Shown here in pieces: positions 46,147-58,234 of a stretch of 64,000 bases of DNA; position 1 is the first letter of the stretch, and every line of letters starts with the position of its first letter. Position numbers and translations under genes: made by a program. This DNA is from Hymenopus coronatus (Eukaryota > Arthropoda > Insecta > Mantodea > Hymenopodidae): assembly GCA_030762935.1 (NCBI GenBank), contig CM060893.1, positions 7,732,001 to 7,796,000 on the forward strand. Reading direction: 5' to 3'. The notes below the pieces were generated by a model that made no database searches, had not been told where the DNA came from, and was given only the letters and a program-made list of their open reading frames with translations.

Positions 46147-46985
46147 TCTGATGTTTCATTCACATGACTTTCTCTACATCTCTGTAACAAATTATTGTTA
46201 AAAGGCTTATGCTTCTATTTACTTCATGCTAATCAAGAAAAAACAGCACAAATAGTCTTATTATTTGCTTCCTTATAAGTAGAAGGGAAATAATGGACTA
46301 CCATAGGTTAAAGTGATAGTCAAAAGCTGGTTGCTCTGTGACTGAAGTTCCGTTGTTTGTATGGGCAGGAGTTGACAAATTCCTGTATGAGAAAAGTATA
46401 AGTTTCTCAAAGCTGAAACCAGAAACAACCAATATCTAAAAAACGATCAACTCAACGAAATAAATGTATATTACATAAATTGGTTGTTTTAACGTGCTCG
46501 ACATTTTTTGTGTGGTAAGTTTTTGTCTATATCTTACGGTTTAACAGTTATGCAAAATTGCGTAAAATTCATCCAGAACAAAGTAGCCTTCTGAGGCTAT
46601 TCCCAGAAAATTCAAGATGTAAATTTTATTTGGTATGTAAATATATTTAATATACGGGATTTTAATCAAAATCGTTAGAGCCACTTTTTAGAAAATCAAA
46701 ATTTTCGAAAAATTTTCCATATAAAGGGTAGTTGGGAGTCGTGGAATTTTCTTGAAAATCTTCGTGTCGCATCCTTGGAAGATACCAAATCTAAATACCA
46801 AGTTTAGTATTTAACAGTTTTTGAGCTATGCTGTCCACAGACACACACGGACCTTTTTAAAATGTTTCTTTTTTGATTCAGGGGGTCTTAAAACATGTAT
46901 TTCCGGTGAAATTTCGACATCAAATTTTTGGGTGGAATACAATACTTCCTCTGTACACTATGTATATAGTACGTATAGAGAAAGT
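46147..46985 (-). mobile_element. W-repeat W53, full-length (type A), nested in W52
   Basis: Antisense copy from TCTGATGTTTCATTC to TATAGAGAAAGT. The A-runs at both sides belong to W52's hotspot. Confidence 0.88.
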
Positions 46986-47512
46986 AAAAATGTGCATTGC
47001 ATAATTTGTGTGTTTTAACAAGATCTATATTTTTTGTGTAGCAAGGTTTTGTTTATGTATTATGGTTTACCTGTTATGTAAACTTTGACAAAATTCATGT
47101 AAAATAAAGAGGTATTCAGATGTTTTCCCCGGGAAATTCAAGACAGGCATTTTATTTTTAATGTAAATCTCTTTAATATGTGGGGCAGTTTAACCAAAAT
47201 CGTTAGAGCCATTTTTGAAAAAAAACGCTATTTTCAAAGTGTTTTCCATGTAAATGGTGGTTTGGGGTGGGAAGTTTTATCTTAGAATCTTCGTGTCGCT
47301 TTCTTTGAAGATACCAAGTTTGGTATTTTCCGGCTTTTCGTTTTTGAGTTATTATGTTCGCAACACGAGCAAACGGACTCACACACCCCGACACACGGAC
47401 ATTTTTCTAAAAATTCTTATTTTGGTTTCAGAGGTCCCAAAATATGCAATTCCAGTGAAATCTCGGTATCGAATTCATGAGTGCAATACAATACCTTCTC
47501 TATACGCTATGT
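46986..47512 (-). repeat. W-repeat W52, right part
   Basis: Resumes AAAAATGTGCATTGC and follows the antisense order to CTTCTCTATACGCTATGTG. Cut in the palindrome by fragment W54. Confidence 0.82.
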
Positions 47513-47525
47513 GGATACACAGTAC

Positions 47526-47770
47526 AAATTTCGTGGAGTTGGACGTTTTCGAGATATTGTTTGTTAATAGTTTCAGCTTTAAAATACCTACTCATGCGGA
47601 AATTTGTCAACTCCTATCCATACATACAAACAAAAGTACTTCAGCCACATAACCAGCTTTTAACTGTTGCTTTAGCCTGGTATATTCCCTTATTTCCCTT
47701 CTACTTATAAGGAAACAAGTAAAAAGACCATTTCTGTTAATTTTTTCTCGATTGGCATTATGTAAAAAAA
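47526..47770 (+). repeat. W-repeat W54, left part (outer copy)
   Basis: Sense 3' portion from TCGTGGAGTTGG to GGCATTATGTAAA, interrupted by W55. Confidence 0.78.
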
Positions 47771-48600
47771 TCTGATGTGGTCCATTCACATGACTTTCTC
47801 TACATCTCTGCAACAAATTATTGTTAAAAAGCATTTGCTTCTATTTACTTCATGCTAATCAAGAAAAAATTAGCAGAAGTAGTCTTATTACTTGCTTTCT
47901 TGTAAGTAGATGCGAAATAAGGGAGTAGCATAGATTAAAGTGATAGTCAAAAGCTGGTTGCTATGTGACTGAAGTTACTTTGTTTGCGTAGACAGGAGTT
48001 GAGAAATTCCGTATGGGAAAGGTATGTTTTTTAAAGCTGAAACCAAAAACAAGGAATATCTCAAAAACGTTCAACGCCACGAAAAAAAAAATGTATGTAA
48101 CATAAATTATCTGTTTTAATGTGCTCTACATTTTTTGTGTGGTAAATGTTTGTCCATCTCTTATAGTTTAGCAGTTATGCAAAATTCCGTAAAATTCATC
48201 CAGAATAAAGTAGTCTTCAGAGTCTATTCCTAGACTGCCGACATTTTAGACAAATTTGTTAGTCATTTTTGAGAAAATCAAAATTTTCGAAAAAAGTTCC
48301 ATGTAAAGGGTAGTTAGGGGTGGGGGATTTTCTTGAAAATCACATCCTTGTAAGATACCAAACTTAAATACCACGTTTGGTATTTATCGGTATTTTCATT
48401 TTTGAGCTAGGCTACCCAAAGATACACATACACAAGACAGACAGACAAACAGAGACACACACGGACATGTTTCTAAAATGCTGTTTTTGGATTAAGGAGG
48501 TCCTAAAACATGTATTTCCGGTGAAATCTCGGTATCGAATTTTTGGGTGCATTACAATACCTTCTCTATACACTATGTACATAGTATGTGTAGAGAAAGC
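47771..48600 (-). mobile_element. W-repeat W55, full-length (type A), nested in W54
   Basis: Antisense copy from TCTGATGTGG to GTGTAGAGAAAGC. The outer copy has GTAAA before it and GTAAT after it, suggesting a short target duplication outside a pure A-run. Confidence 0.87.
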
Positions 48601-48679
48601 AGGTAATAAAGGAATAAGTTTTTGAGTAATAATTTATTGTAGAGGTGTTGAAAAAATCATGTGAATGGAACACATCTGA
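48601..48679 (+). repeat. W-repeat W54, right part
   Basis: The missing 3' end of W54: GGAATAAG, AATAATTTATTGTAGAGG, ATGTGAATGGAACACATCTGA. Confidence 0.78.
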
Positions 48680-48691
48680 TTTTTACACACA

Positions 48692-48781
48692 GAAACGTGT
48701 ATTTCCGGCTAAATCTCGGTCATGATTTTTTGGGTGGTATACAATATCTTCTCTTGTACGAACCTACGGGCTTGAGAAAGT
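48692..48781 (-). repeat. W-repeat W56, 5'-end fragment
   Basis: Antisense ~90-bp terminus (ACGTGTATTTCCGG to GGGCTTGAGAAAGT), type C-like at its end. Confidence 0.7.
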
Positions 48782-49540
48782 AATGCTTTTCCTAGGGAAT
48801 GAGTAAAGAAAGCCATGTGAAGGTAAATATTTTAGCAATTGGAAGGAGGTTTTTCCTGGCTGAACTAAATCCCAGATTTGAAGCAATTGAAGTGAATGCA
48901 GTTTTAACTCCCGTCTTCTGTTTCCATAGCAACCAAGCCGACAGTCTTTTGTGTTACTGATATAACGAAAGCTGTTTGTTCACATTCGCACTGTTCCCCG
49001 AAGTATTTCGTTTTTCTCGTGTTTTGGCACGCGAAATGGAGCGACTGGTGGCGCCATCAGCTATAGCGTGCCCAATTCTGGTAGCAGGATTGGTTCTACG
49101 TGTCGCGTACTGTCTGCGCAGGTAAGACATGGCTACCAAACAACTGCTAAACGTCACGATGGCCGCTACAAAGCGGTCGGAAATTGTTGCGTGGAATGTA
49201 CGTCACGATGAGAGTGTTTTTGTTTTGTTGGCTAGCCTGCTCGCTCGCTGCAGGTAGAAACACGGCCCCCAAAACCACTTATTACAGCCTTTGACATCTT
49301 TCTCAGGTAAATTACAAGGTGTGTGTGTGTGTGTGTGTACACTCAGCGAGGTATAAAACTACGTCGAGGCCATATCGAGTTCCTCTAACAGGTGGCATAT
49401 GTAGCAGCTTCCAACAGAAACTGGACACCTCTTCATCTCGCTGGAATGGGGGCAACTGCCCACCAAAATATTTGGTTACTAGTATTAAAACATTCTTCTG
49501 CCCCTGACTACTCACTGATCACTGAAATTTCATGAAAAAA
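48782..49540. other. Unassigned stretch with a GC-richer core and GT tract
   Basis: No known element. A short open run from ATG at 49038 (MERLVAPSAIACPIL…) reaches CAG followed by GTAAGA at 49118-49127, a good splice-donor consensus. There is a (GT)n tract at 49319-49338. Nothing else supports a gene. Confidence 0.3.
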
Positions 49541-50160
49541 GCTGATGCCTTCCATTCACATGATTTTCCCTACATCTCTGCAACAAATTATTGTTAAAAA
49601 GCTAATGCTTCTATTTACTTCAAGCTAATCGAGAAAAAAATAGCAGAAATAGTCTTATTACTTGCTTCCTTGTAAGTAGAAGCGAAATAAGGGAGTACCA
49701 TAGGTTAAAGTGATAGTTAAAAGCTGGTTACTTGGTGACTGAAGTTCCCTTTAAATGGACACGAGTTGAAAATTCCTATATGAAAAAAGTACTAGTTTTT
49801 TAAACCTGAAACAGAAAACAAGGAATATATAAAAAACGATCAACTCCACGAAAAAATATTATATAACATAAATTGTGAGTTTTAATGTGCACTACATTTT
49901 TTGTGTGATAAGTGTTTGTCTATCTCTTACGGTTTAGCAGTTATACACAATTCCGTAAAATTCATCCAGAATAAAGTAGTCTTCAGATGTCATTTACAGA
50001 AAATTCAAGATATACATTTTGTTTGTCAGGTAAATTTATTTAATATACGATATTTTAATCAAAATCGCTAGAGCCATTTTTAAGAAAATAGAAAGTTTCG
50101 AATTTTTGGGTGGAAAACATTACTTCTCAATGTACATTGTACATACTGGGCTAGTAAAGT
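49541..50160 (-). repeat. W-repeat W57, large internal deletion
   Basis: Antisense copy with both ends. About 270 bp is missing between AAAGTTTCGAA and TTTTTGGGTGG, exactly at TCGAA, a word present at both consensus positions. The terminus is type C-like. Confidence 0.84.
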
Positions 50161-50172
50161 AAAAAAAAAAAA

Positions 50173-50312
50173 GCTGATGTGTTCCATTCACTTAACTTTC
50201 TCTACATCTCTGTAACAAATTTTAGTTTAACAGCTTATTGTATCTTCTTCATGACAATCGTGAGAAACATTAACAGAAATTGTCCTTATAACTTGTAAGT
50301 AAAAGGGTAAAA
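50173..50312 (-). repeat. W-repeat W58, hairpin-end fragment
   Basis: The first ~140 bp of an antisense copy, 12 A after W57, cut by the start of W59. Confidence 0.77.
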
Positions 50313-50313
50313 A

Positions 50314-50619
50314 TGTAACGTGTTCCATTTACATGATGCTGTTCGTAAACAAACCCTTTTCTCAAAAGATAATTCTTTTATCTACATCTTATTAATGAAC
50401 ATAAACATTAGCAGAATTATTACCAGCTTCCTTTTAAGTAGAAGGGAAACAAGTAAATGCAAAGGCTAAAGCGATAGTCTCGTCCTCTAAAAGCCGGTCA
50501 CTATGTGAAACGATTGACGTTCGGTAAACAAACGAGAAACGTTTGAGAAAACTTCAACTGGCTAAAATTGAACCCAATAATCCGGAATATCTCGGAAACG
50601 ATCAACTCTACAAGAAAAA
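50314..50619 (-). repeat. W-repeat W59, left part (type D, outer copy)
   Basis: Antisense type D copy (AAACAAACGAGAAACG, GGCTAAAATTGAACC) up to CTCTACAAGAAAAA. Resumes at 51500. Confidence 0.8.
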
Positions 50620-51499
50620 TCTGATGTGTTACACTCACATGACTTTCTCTAGCTGTTCTACAAACTTCTTACATAAGATTCTTCTTCTTTCTGCACCTTG
50701 CTAATCGAGGTACTCATTAGCACAATGTTATTACTTAGTTCCTTATAAGTAGGAAGAAAACAAGGGAATACACTAGGCCAAACCGATAGTCAAATGTTTT
50801 AAAAACGGTCGTTATTCGATTGTCATAGCAAATCGCCTCCTTGCTTGGCCAGGAGTAGAAGAAAAGAAAAACGGACACTTCCTGTCTGAGAAAAGTATAA
50901 GTACTCAAACTGAAACCAAAAACAAGGAATATCTCGGAAACAAAAATGTAGAGGAAATATTTTGTGTGTTTTGATCAGATCAACATTTTCTGTGCGGTAA
51001 GTTTTTGTCTATCTCTTACCGTTTAGCAGTTAAACAACATTTAGCAAAATCCATCCAGCTCTTCAGAGGCTATTCCCAGAAAATTCAAGATATATATATT
51101 ATATTTGGTATGTAAATAGCTTTAATACTCGGGATTTTAACTAAATCGTTAGAACCATTTTTGAGAAAATCGAAATTTTTCGAAAACAGTTCCATGTAAA
51201 GAGTAGTTTGGGGTGGGGGATTTTTCTCAAAATCTTCGTGTCGCATCCCTGGAAGATACTAAACTTAATTACCAAGTTTGGTATTTTACCGACTTTTCGT
51301 TTTTGGGTTATCGTGTTCACAGACACACTGACACACGGACACGCACACACACAAACACACGGCCCTTTTTGTGAAAATGCTTTTTTTAGATAAAGGGGAC
51401 CTTAAAACATATATTTGCGGTGAAATCTCGGTATCGAATTTTTTGGTGGAGTGCAATACCTTCTCTATACACTATGTACATAGTGCGTATAGAGAAAGT
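50620..51499 (-). mobile_element. W-repeat W60, full-length (3' type C), nested in W59
   Basis: Antisense copy with type C hairpin end but standard-type palindrome and type B middle, so it is a mosaic. Ends TATAGAGAAAGT. Confidence 0.87.
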
Positions 51500-51864
51500 A
51501 ATAATGTATATGACAAAAATTATGTGATTTAATGAGATTTACATATTTGTGTTGGAAGTTTTTTTTTTCTATCTTTTGTGGTTTCAGATGCTTTTCTCAG
51601 AAAATTCAACATATGTATTTCCTTTTTCATAAAAATATCTTAAACATAAACATTAGATATTTTAATCCAAATCATTAGTCATTTTTGAGAAAATAAAATT
51701 TTTCGAAACATGTTTCATTTAAAGGGTAATTGGTAGTAGGGGGCGGGTTCTTGAAAATCTTGGAGTCGCTTCTTTGGAAGATACACTACCGAAATACCAA
51801 GTTTGATATTTAACCGACTTAGTTTTTTAGCTATGCTACTAATATGTTTCTAAAAGTTCGTTTT
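51500..51864 (-). repeat. W-repeat W59, right part
   Basis: Resumes AATAATGTATATGAC and continues to the microsatellite region (TTTCTAAAAGTTCG), where W61 begins. Confidence 0.77.
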
Positions 51865-52650
51865 ACTTTTTCTACACGTACTATGCATATAGTGTATAGA
51901 GAAGGTGATACACCGAGATTTCACGGGAAATGTGTGTTTTGAGACCCCCTGAGCACAAAAAAAGCATTTTTAGAAAAATATCCGTGTGTGTGTCTGCATT
52001 TGGTATTTAAGTTTGGTATTTTCCAATGATACGACACGAAGATGTTCAAGAAAATCCCCCCACCCCCAACTACCCTTTACATGGAACATTTTTCGAAAAT
52101 TTTGATTTTCTCAAAAATAGCTCTAACGAATTTGGTTAAAATATCGTATATTAAATATATTTACCTGACAAATAAAATGTGTGTCTTGAATTTTCTGGGA
52201 ATAGCCTCTGAAGACTATTTTATTCAGGATGAATTATACGGAACTTTGCATAACTGCAAAACCGTAAGAGATGGACAAAAGCTTACCATACAAAAAATGT
52301 AGAGCACAATAAAACACACAATTTATGTTATACACATTTTTTCGTGGAGTTTATCATTTTTGAGATATTCCTTGCTTTTGTTTCTCCTTTGAAAAATGTT
52401 TACGTTTCTCATACAGGAATTTGTCACAACTCCTATCCATACAAGCAAAGGAACTTCAGTCACATAGCAACCAGCTTTTGGCTTTCACTTGAACCCATTA
52501 TTTTGCTTCTACATAGGTACAAGGAAGCAAGTAATAAGACTATTTCTGCTAATTTTTTCTCGATTAGCATGAAGTAAATGGAAGCATAAGCTTTTTAACA
52601 GTAACTGTTGCAGAGAAGTAGAGAAAGTCATGTGAATGGAACACATTAGA
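51865..52650 (+). mobile_element. W-repeat W61 (type A)
   Basis: Sense copy with both ends. Small deletions lie next to the palindrome (GAAGGTGATACACCGAG) and around 51995. Confidence 0.86.
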
Positions 52651-52695
52651 TTTTTCCTAGTCTTTCACTAACGTCCTGTTTCGGCGATATTTTAT

Positions 52696-53212
52696 ACTTT
52701 CTCTACACATACTATGCAGGTAGAGAATGTAATGTATTCCATCTAAAATTAATGTCGAAATTGAACCGGAAATATATTTTGAGGTTCCCCTAATCCAAAA
52801 AAGCATATTAGAAAAATGCCCGCGCGCGCGCGCATTTGTCTGTAGACAGCATAGCTTAGAAAGGAAAAGTTGGTAAAGTACCAAACTTGGTATTTGTTTA
52901 GTATTTTCCAAGAATGCGACGCGAAGATTTTGAAGAAAATCCCTCTCTTCAAACTACCCCTACATGGAACAAAATTTTGATTTTCTTAAAAAGGCTCAGG
53001 ATTTAATTAAAGTGCCTTATAAGAGAAATAAAATGTATATCTTCAATTTTTTGGGAATAACCTCTGAAGAACTCTTCATTCTGGATGACTTTTGCATTTC
53101 TGGTAAAAAGCAAGAAATAGACAAAAACTTACTGCACAAAAATGTAATCTCGTTAAAACACCCAATCTCGTTACATTTTTTTCGTGAATTTGACTATTTC
53201 CGAGTAATTTTT
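52696..53212 (+). repeat. W-repeat W62, left part (outer copy, C/D-like)
   Basis: Diverged sense copy. Its microsatellite has become a pure (CG)n tract at 52819-52832. Interrupted at CCGAGTAATTTTT by W63. Confidence 0.8.
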
Positions 53213-54056
53213 ACTTTCTCTATACGCACTATGTACATAGTATAGAGAAGGTATTGCACTCCACCAAAAAATTCGATACTGAATTTTCACCGGAAATATA
53301 TGTTTTGGGGTCCCCTTTATCTAAAAAAAACATTTATGGAAAAAGGTCCGTGTGTGTGTGTCCGTGTGTCTGTGAACACGATAACGAAAAGTAGGTAAAA
53401 TATCAAACTTGGTATTTAAGTTTAGTATCTTCCAGGGATGCGCCACAAAGAAAAATCCCCCCACCCCCAAAAAACCCTTTACATGGAACTGTTTTTCGAA
53501 AATGATTTTCTCAAAAATGGCTTTAACGATTTTAATTAAAATTTCCTATATTAAAGATATTTACCTGACAAATAAAATATATATCTTGAATTTTCTGGAA
53601 ATACCCTCTGAAGAGTAGTTTATTCTGGATGAATTTTACTGAATTTTGAATAACTGCTAAACCGTAAGAGATGGACAAAAACTTACTTAACAAAAAATGT
53701 AGAGCGCGTTAAAACACACAATGTATGTTATATACATTTTTTTCGTGGAGTTCGTCTTTTTGTGGCATTCCTTATATTTGGTTTCTGCTAAGAAAAGCTT
53801 ATACATTTTTCATACATGATTTTGTCAACTGCTGTCCATACAAACAAAGGAACTTCAGTGACATAGCAACCAGCTTTTGAATATCACTTTAACCTATGGT
53901 AGTCCCTTATTTCACCTCTACTTACAAGGAAGCAAGTAATATGACTATTTCTGCTAATGTTTTACTGATTAGCATGAAGTAAATAGAAGTATAAGCTTTT
54001 TAAGAATAATTTGTTGCAGGGATATAGAGAAAGTCATGTGAATGGTACACATCAGA
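53213..54056 (+). mobile_element. W-repeat W63, full-length (type B), nested in W62
   Basis: Sense copy, 844 bp, from ACTTTCTCTATACG to CACATCAGA, with T-runs on both sides. Confidence 0.9.
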
Positions 54057-54330
54057 TTTTTTGTTAATGGTTTCAATTTTAAAATACTTGACGTTTTCTC
54101 GAATGGAAAGTTGTAATTCCTAACCATGCAAAGAAACGGCTTTCAACCAAGAGCCAACCAGCTTCTAAAAGGTGTATTCCCTTATTTCCCTTCTACTTGC
54201 AAGAAAGCAAGTAATAAGACCAATTCTGCTAATATTTATCTTGATTAGCATGAAGTATTTAAAATAATACGTTTTTTCACGATAATTTGTTCGCAGATGT
54301 AGAGAAAGTCATGTGAACGGAACACATTAG
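54057..54330 (+). repeat. W-repeat W62, right part
   Basis: Resumes GTTAATGGTTTCAATTTT, the sequence expected after CCGAGTA, and runs to GAACACATTAGA. Confidence 0.8.
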
Positions 54331-54690
54331 AGTTATTTTACACTTCCAGCTCATGCGTGGGAAGTTGGAACACCTGCATTTCGTGCGTTTTGCATTTCTA
54401 CCGCGGGCTGCAATTATTGACGTACATATTTATTATTTCAGACATGCAATGTGATCATATTTGACAGTTATATCTTATAATTTAAATATTACCATATTTT
54501 CTTCCCGTTAGTTGTTAGTATTTACTGATGAATTAATTCATGCAGCACTTAAATATACTTTTTTTGGCGCAAGCAGCCATGTCAATTCAGTTGTTCACTT
54601 CGTAACTGACCAGGCGTGACTAATCGATCACCAGCTCTCAGAGACTAAATCTGACCTTAATTAAAAACATTCCATTTCCCCTTAATTATC
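54331..54690. other. Unassigned stretch
   Basis: AT-rich; nothing recognised. Confidence 0.35.
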
Positions 54691-54900
54691 TTTATTGCAA
54701 TCGTATAACGACAGCTTTTAAAACATTTGGCTCTCACTTTAGCATACCCTTTGTTCCCTTCTGCTTCTAAGGAACTAAGTAATAAGAACATTCTGCTAGT
54801 ATTTATATCGATTAGCATTGTTTAGAAAGAAGAATAATCTTTTGTAAGAAGTTTGATTATAGAGCAACTAGAGAAAGTCATGTGAGTGTGATACATCAGA
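54691..54900 (+). repeat. W-repeat W64, 3' fragment (type C)
   Basis: Sense type C end (GCAATCGTATAACGACAGC, CAACTAGAGAAAGTCATGTGAG, ACATCAGA). Joined through five bases to W65. Confidence 0.8.
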
Positions 54901-54905
54901 TATTT

Positions 54906-55607
54906 ACTTTCTCTATACGTACTATGTACATAATGTATAGAGAAGGTATTGTATTACACCCAAAAATTCGATACCGAGCTTTCACACGAAATATATGTTT
55001 TGAGACCCCCTGAATCGAAAAAAAGTCCGTTTGTGTGTCTGTGGGCAGCATAGCTCAAAAACGAAAATACCATTAAATACCAAACTTGGTGTTTAAGTTT
55101 GATATCTTTCAAGAATGCGACTTGAAGATTTTCAAGAAAATCTCCCACCCCCAACTACCCTTTACGTGGAACGATTTTGAATAAAATATCGTATATTAAA
55201 GATATTTAGCTGACAAATAACATGTATATCTTGAATTTTCTGGGAATAGCCTCTCAGAACTACTTTGTTCTGGATTAATTTTGTGGAATTTTGTATAACT
55301 GCTAAACCATAAGAGATAGACAAAAGCCTACCACACAAAAAATGTAGAGCAAATTAAAGCCCACAATTTATGTTATATACTTTTTTTTTCGTGGAGTTGA
55401 TCGTTTTTCCGATATTCCTTGTTTTTGGTTTCAACATTAAAAAACTTTGAATTTGTCAACTCCTGTCCATACAAACAAAGGAACTTCAGTCACATAGCAA
55501 CCACCTTTGGACTATCACTTTAACTTATGAAAGGCTATTTCTGCAAGTAATAAGGCTATTTCTGCTATTCTTTTCTCGAGAAACACATGTGAATGGAACA
55601 CATCAGA
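54906..55607 (+). mobile_element. W-repeat W65 (type A), internally deleted
   Basis: Sense copy with both ends. Deletions at GGAACGATTTTGA and near the 3' end (TTTTCTCGAGAAACACATGTG). Confidence 0.84.
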
Positions 55608-55610
55608 TAT

Positions 55611-55750
55611 TTCTGAAAATGCTTTTTTTTTTTTTTTTTTTATTCAGGGGACCCTAAAGAATGTATTTCTGGTGAAATCTCGGTATCGAATTTTTGGGTG
55701 AAATACAAACTTCCTGTATACACTATGTACATAGTACTTATAGAGACAGT
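55611..55750 (-). repeat. W-repeat W66, 5'-end fragment
   Basis: Antisense terminus from CTGAAAATGC with a 20-T run to TATAGAGACAGT. Confidence 0.77.
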
Positions 55751-55769
55751 AAACAATACAGATGCACAT

Positions 55770-55838
55770 GTTCTTAAATTTCCTTGAAAACCTCTTCATT
55801 CTGAATGACCTTGTATAACTGGTAAATCGTAAGATATA
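55770..55838 (+). repeat. W-repeat W67, short diverged fragment
   Basis: CTCTTCATTCTGAATGA, TGTATAACTGGTAAATCGTAAG follow the sense internal order. Confidence 0.55.
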
Positions 55839-55845
55839 GTAAAAA

Positions 55846-56712
55846 TCTGATGTGTTCCATTCACATGACTCTTTCTCTACATCTCTGCAACAAATAAATC
55901 TTAAAAAGCTTATGCCCCTATTTACTTCAGAAAACGTTAGCAGAAATAATCTTATTACTTGCTTCCTTGTAAGTAGAAGCGAAATAAGGGAGTACTATAG
56001 GTTAAAATAATAGCCAAAAGCTGGTTGCTATGTAACTGAAGTTCCTTTGTTTGTATGGACAGGAGTTAACAAATTCCTGTATGAGAAAAGTATGTTTTTC
56101 AAAGCAGAAACGAGAAACAAAGAATATCTTAAAAAGCATCTACTCCACGAAAAAAATGTAAATGACATAAATTGTGTGTTTTATCGCGAGCTACATTTTC
56201 CGTACTGTAAGTTTTTGTCCACCTGTTACGGTTTAGCAGTTATGCACAATTCGGAAAATTCATCCGGAATAAAGTAGTCTTCAGATGCTATTCCCAGAAA
56301 ATTCAAGATACACATTTTATTTGTCAGGAAAGTATCTTCAATATAGGATATTTTAATCAAAATCGTTAGAGCCAATTTTAAGAAAATCAAAATGTTCGAA
56401 ATTTTTTCCATGTAAAGGGTAGTTTGGTGTGGGGGGATTTTCTTGAAAATCTTTGTGTCGCATTCTTGGAAGATACCAAACTTAAATACCAAGTTTGGGC
56501 TTTAACGGTCCTTTCGTTTTTGCGCTATGCTGCCCACAGGCACACACACATACACACAGACGGACAGACACACGGACATTTTTCTAAAAATACTCTTTTT
56601 GCATTTAGGGAGTCTTAAAATATGTATTTCCGGTGAAATCTCGGTATCGAATTTTTGGGTACAATACAATACCCTCTTTGTACACTAAGTACATAGTTCG
56701 TATAGAGAAAGT
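55846..56712 (-). mobile_element. W-repeat W68, full-length (type A)
   Basis: Antisense copy with both ends. Its microsatellite (56537-56575) is mixed CA/CAGACGGACAGA. Confidence 0.89.
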
Positions 56713-56725
56713 AAAAAAAAAAACT

Positions 56726-57462
56726 CTGATGTGTTACATTCACATGACTTTCTCTAGCTGCTCTACAAACCTCCTACAAAAGATTATTATTCTTTGTACA
56801 CATTGCTAATCGAGATAAATGTTATTACTTAGTTTCTAATAAGTAGCAGGGAATAAAGGAATGCGCTATGCTAAAGTGATTGTCAAATGTTTTAAAAGCT
56901 ATCGTTATGCGATTGTTATTGCAAATCACTTCTTTGCTTGGCCAGGAGTAGAACAAAAGAAAAGCGGACACTTCTGTCTCAGAAAAGTTTAAGGAATAAC
57001 AATAACAAGGGATGTCTCGAAAACGGTTACCTCCTAAACAAAAACGTAAAGGACATAAATTGTATGTTTTGTCGTGATATACATTTTTTGTGAAGTGAGT
57101 TTTTTTCTATCTCTTACGGTTTAGCAGTTAAGCAAAATTTATGCAGAATAAACATTTCTTAAGAGGCTATTCCCCAAAGATTCGAGACATACATTTTATT
57201 TCGGACATAAATAGCTTCAATATACGGGATTTTAATCAAAATCATTAAAGCCATTTTTAAGAAAATCAAAACTTTCGAAATTTGTTCCATGTAAAGGGTA
57301 GTTTATAGTAGGGGGATTTTTTTGAAAATCTTTGTGTCGCATCCTTGGAAGATACTAAATCTAAATACCAAGTTTGGTATTTAACGGTCTTTTCGTTTTG
57401 GGGCTATGCTGTCCACAGACACACACACAGACAGACACACACACACGGACCTTTTTTAAAAA
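56726..57462 (-). repeat. W-repeat W69, left part (type C with type A 5' half, outer copy)
   Basis: Antisense copy 13 bases after W68, with type C hairpin end but type A block by the microsatellite (GGGCTATGCTGTCC). Interrupted at CTTTTTTAAAAA by W70. Confidence 0.86.
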
Positions 57463-58175
57463 TCTGATGTGTACCATTCATATGACTTTCTCCATATCCC
57501 TGCAACAAATAATTCTTAAAAAGCTTATACTTCTATTTACTTCATGCTAATCAGAAAAAAAAATAGCAGAAATAGTCTAATTACTCGCTTCCTTGTACGT
57601 AGAAGCGAAATAAGGGACAACCGTAGGTTAAAGTGCTAGTCAAAAGCAGGTTGCTATGTCAATGAAGTTCCTTTGTTTATGTGGATAGGAGTTGACAAGT
57701 TCCTGTATGAGAAAAGTATACGTTTTTCATAGCAGAAACCAAAAATATGAAATGTCACAAAAACGACGAACTCCACGAAAAAAAATGTATATAACGTAAA
57801 TTGTGTGTTTTAATGTGCTCTACATTTTTTGTGCAGTAAGTTTTTGTACATATCTTACGGTTTAGCAGTTATTCAAAATTTAGTAAAATTCATCCAAAAT
57901 AAACTACTCTTCAGAGGCTATTCCCAGAAAATTCAAGATATACATTTTACTTGTCAGGTAAATATGTTTAATATACGAAAATTTAATCAAAATCGTTAGA
58001 GCCATTTTTGAGAAAATCAAAATTTTCGAAAAAAGTTCCATGTAACGGGTAGTTGGGGGTGGGAGGATTTTTCTCAAAATCTTCGTGTCGCATCCCTGGA
58101 AGATGCTAAACTTAAATACCAAGTTTGGTATTTTACCGACTTTTCGTTTTTGGGTTATCGTGTTCACAGGCACAC

Positions 58176-58234
<59 letters not shown>

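Noticed and set aside
47254..47652. 132-codon plus-strand ORF as a protein gene
   Set aside because: It spans the joint between two oppositely oriented W fragments (W52 and W54), so the frame is accidental.
52812..52840. CpG island
   Set aside because: The CG-rich tract is only about 14-16 bp within an AT-rich repeat.
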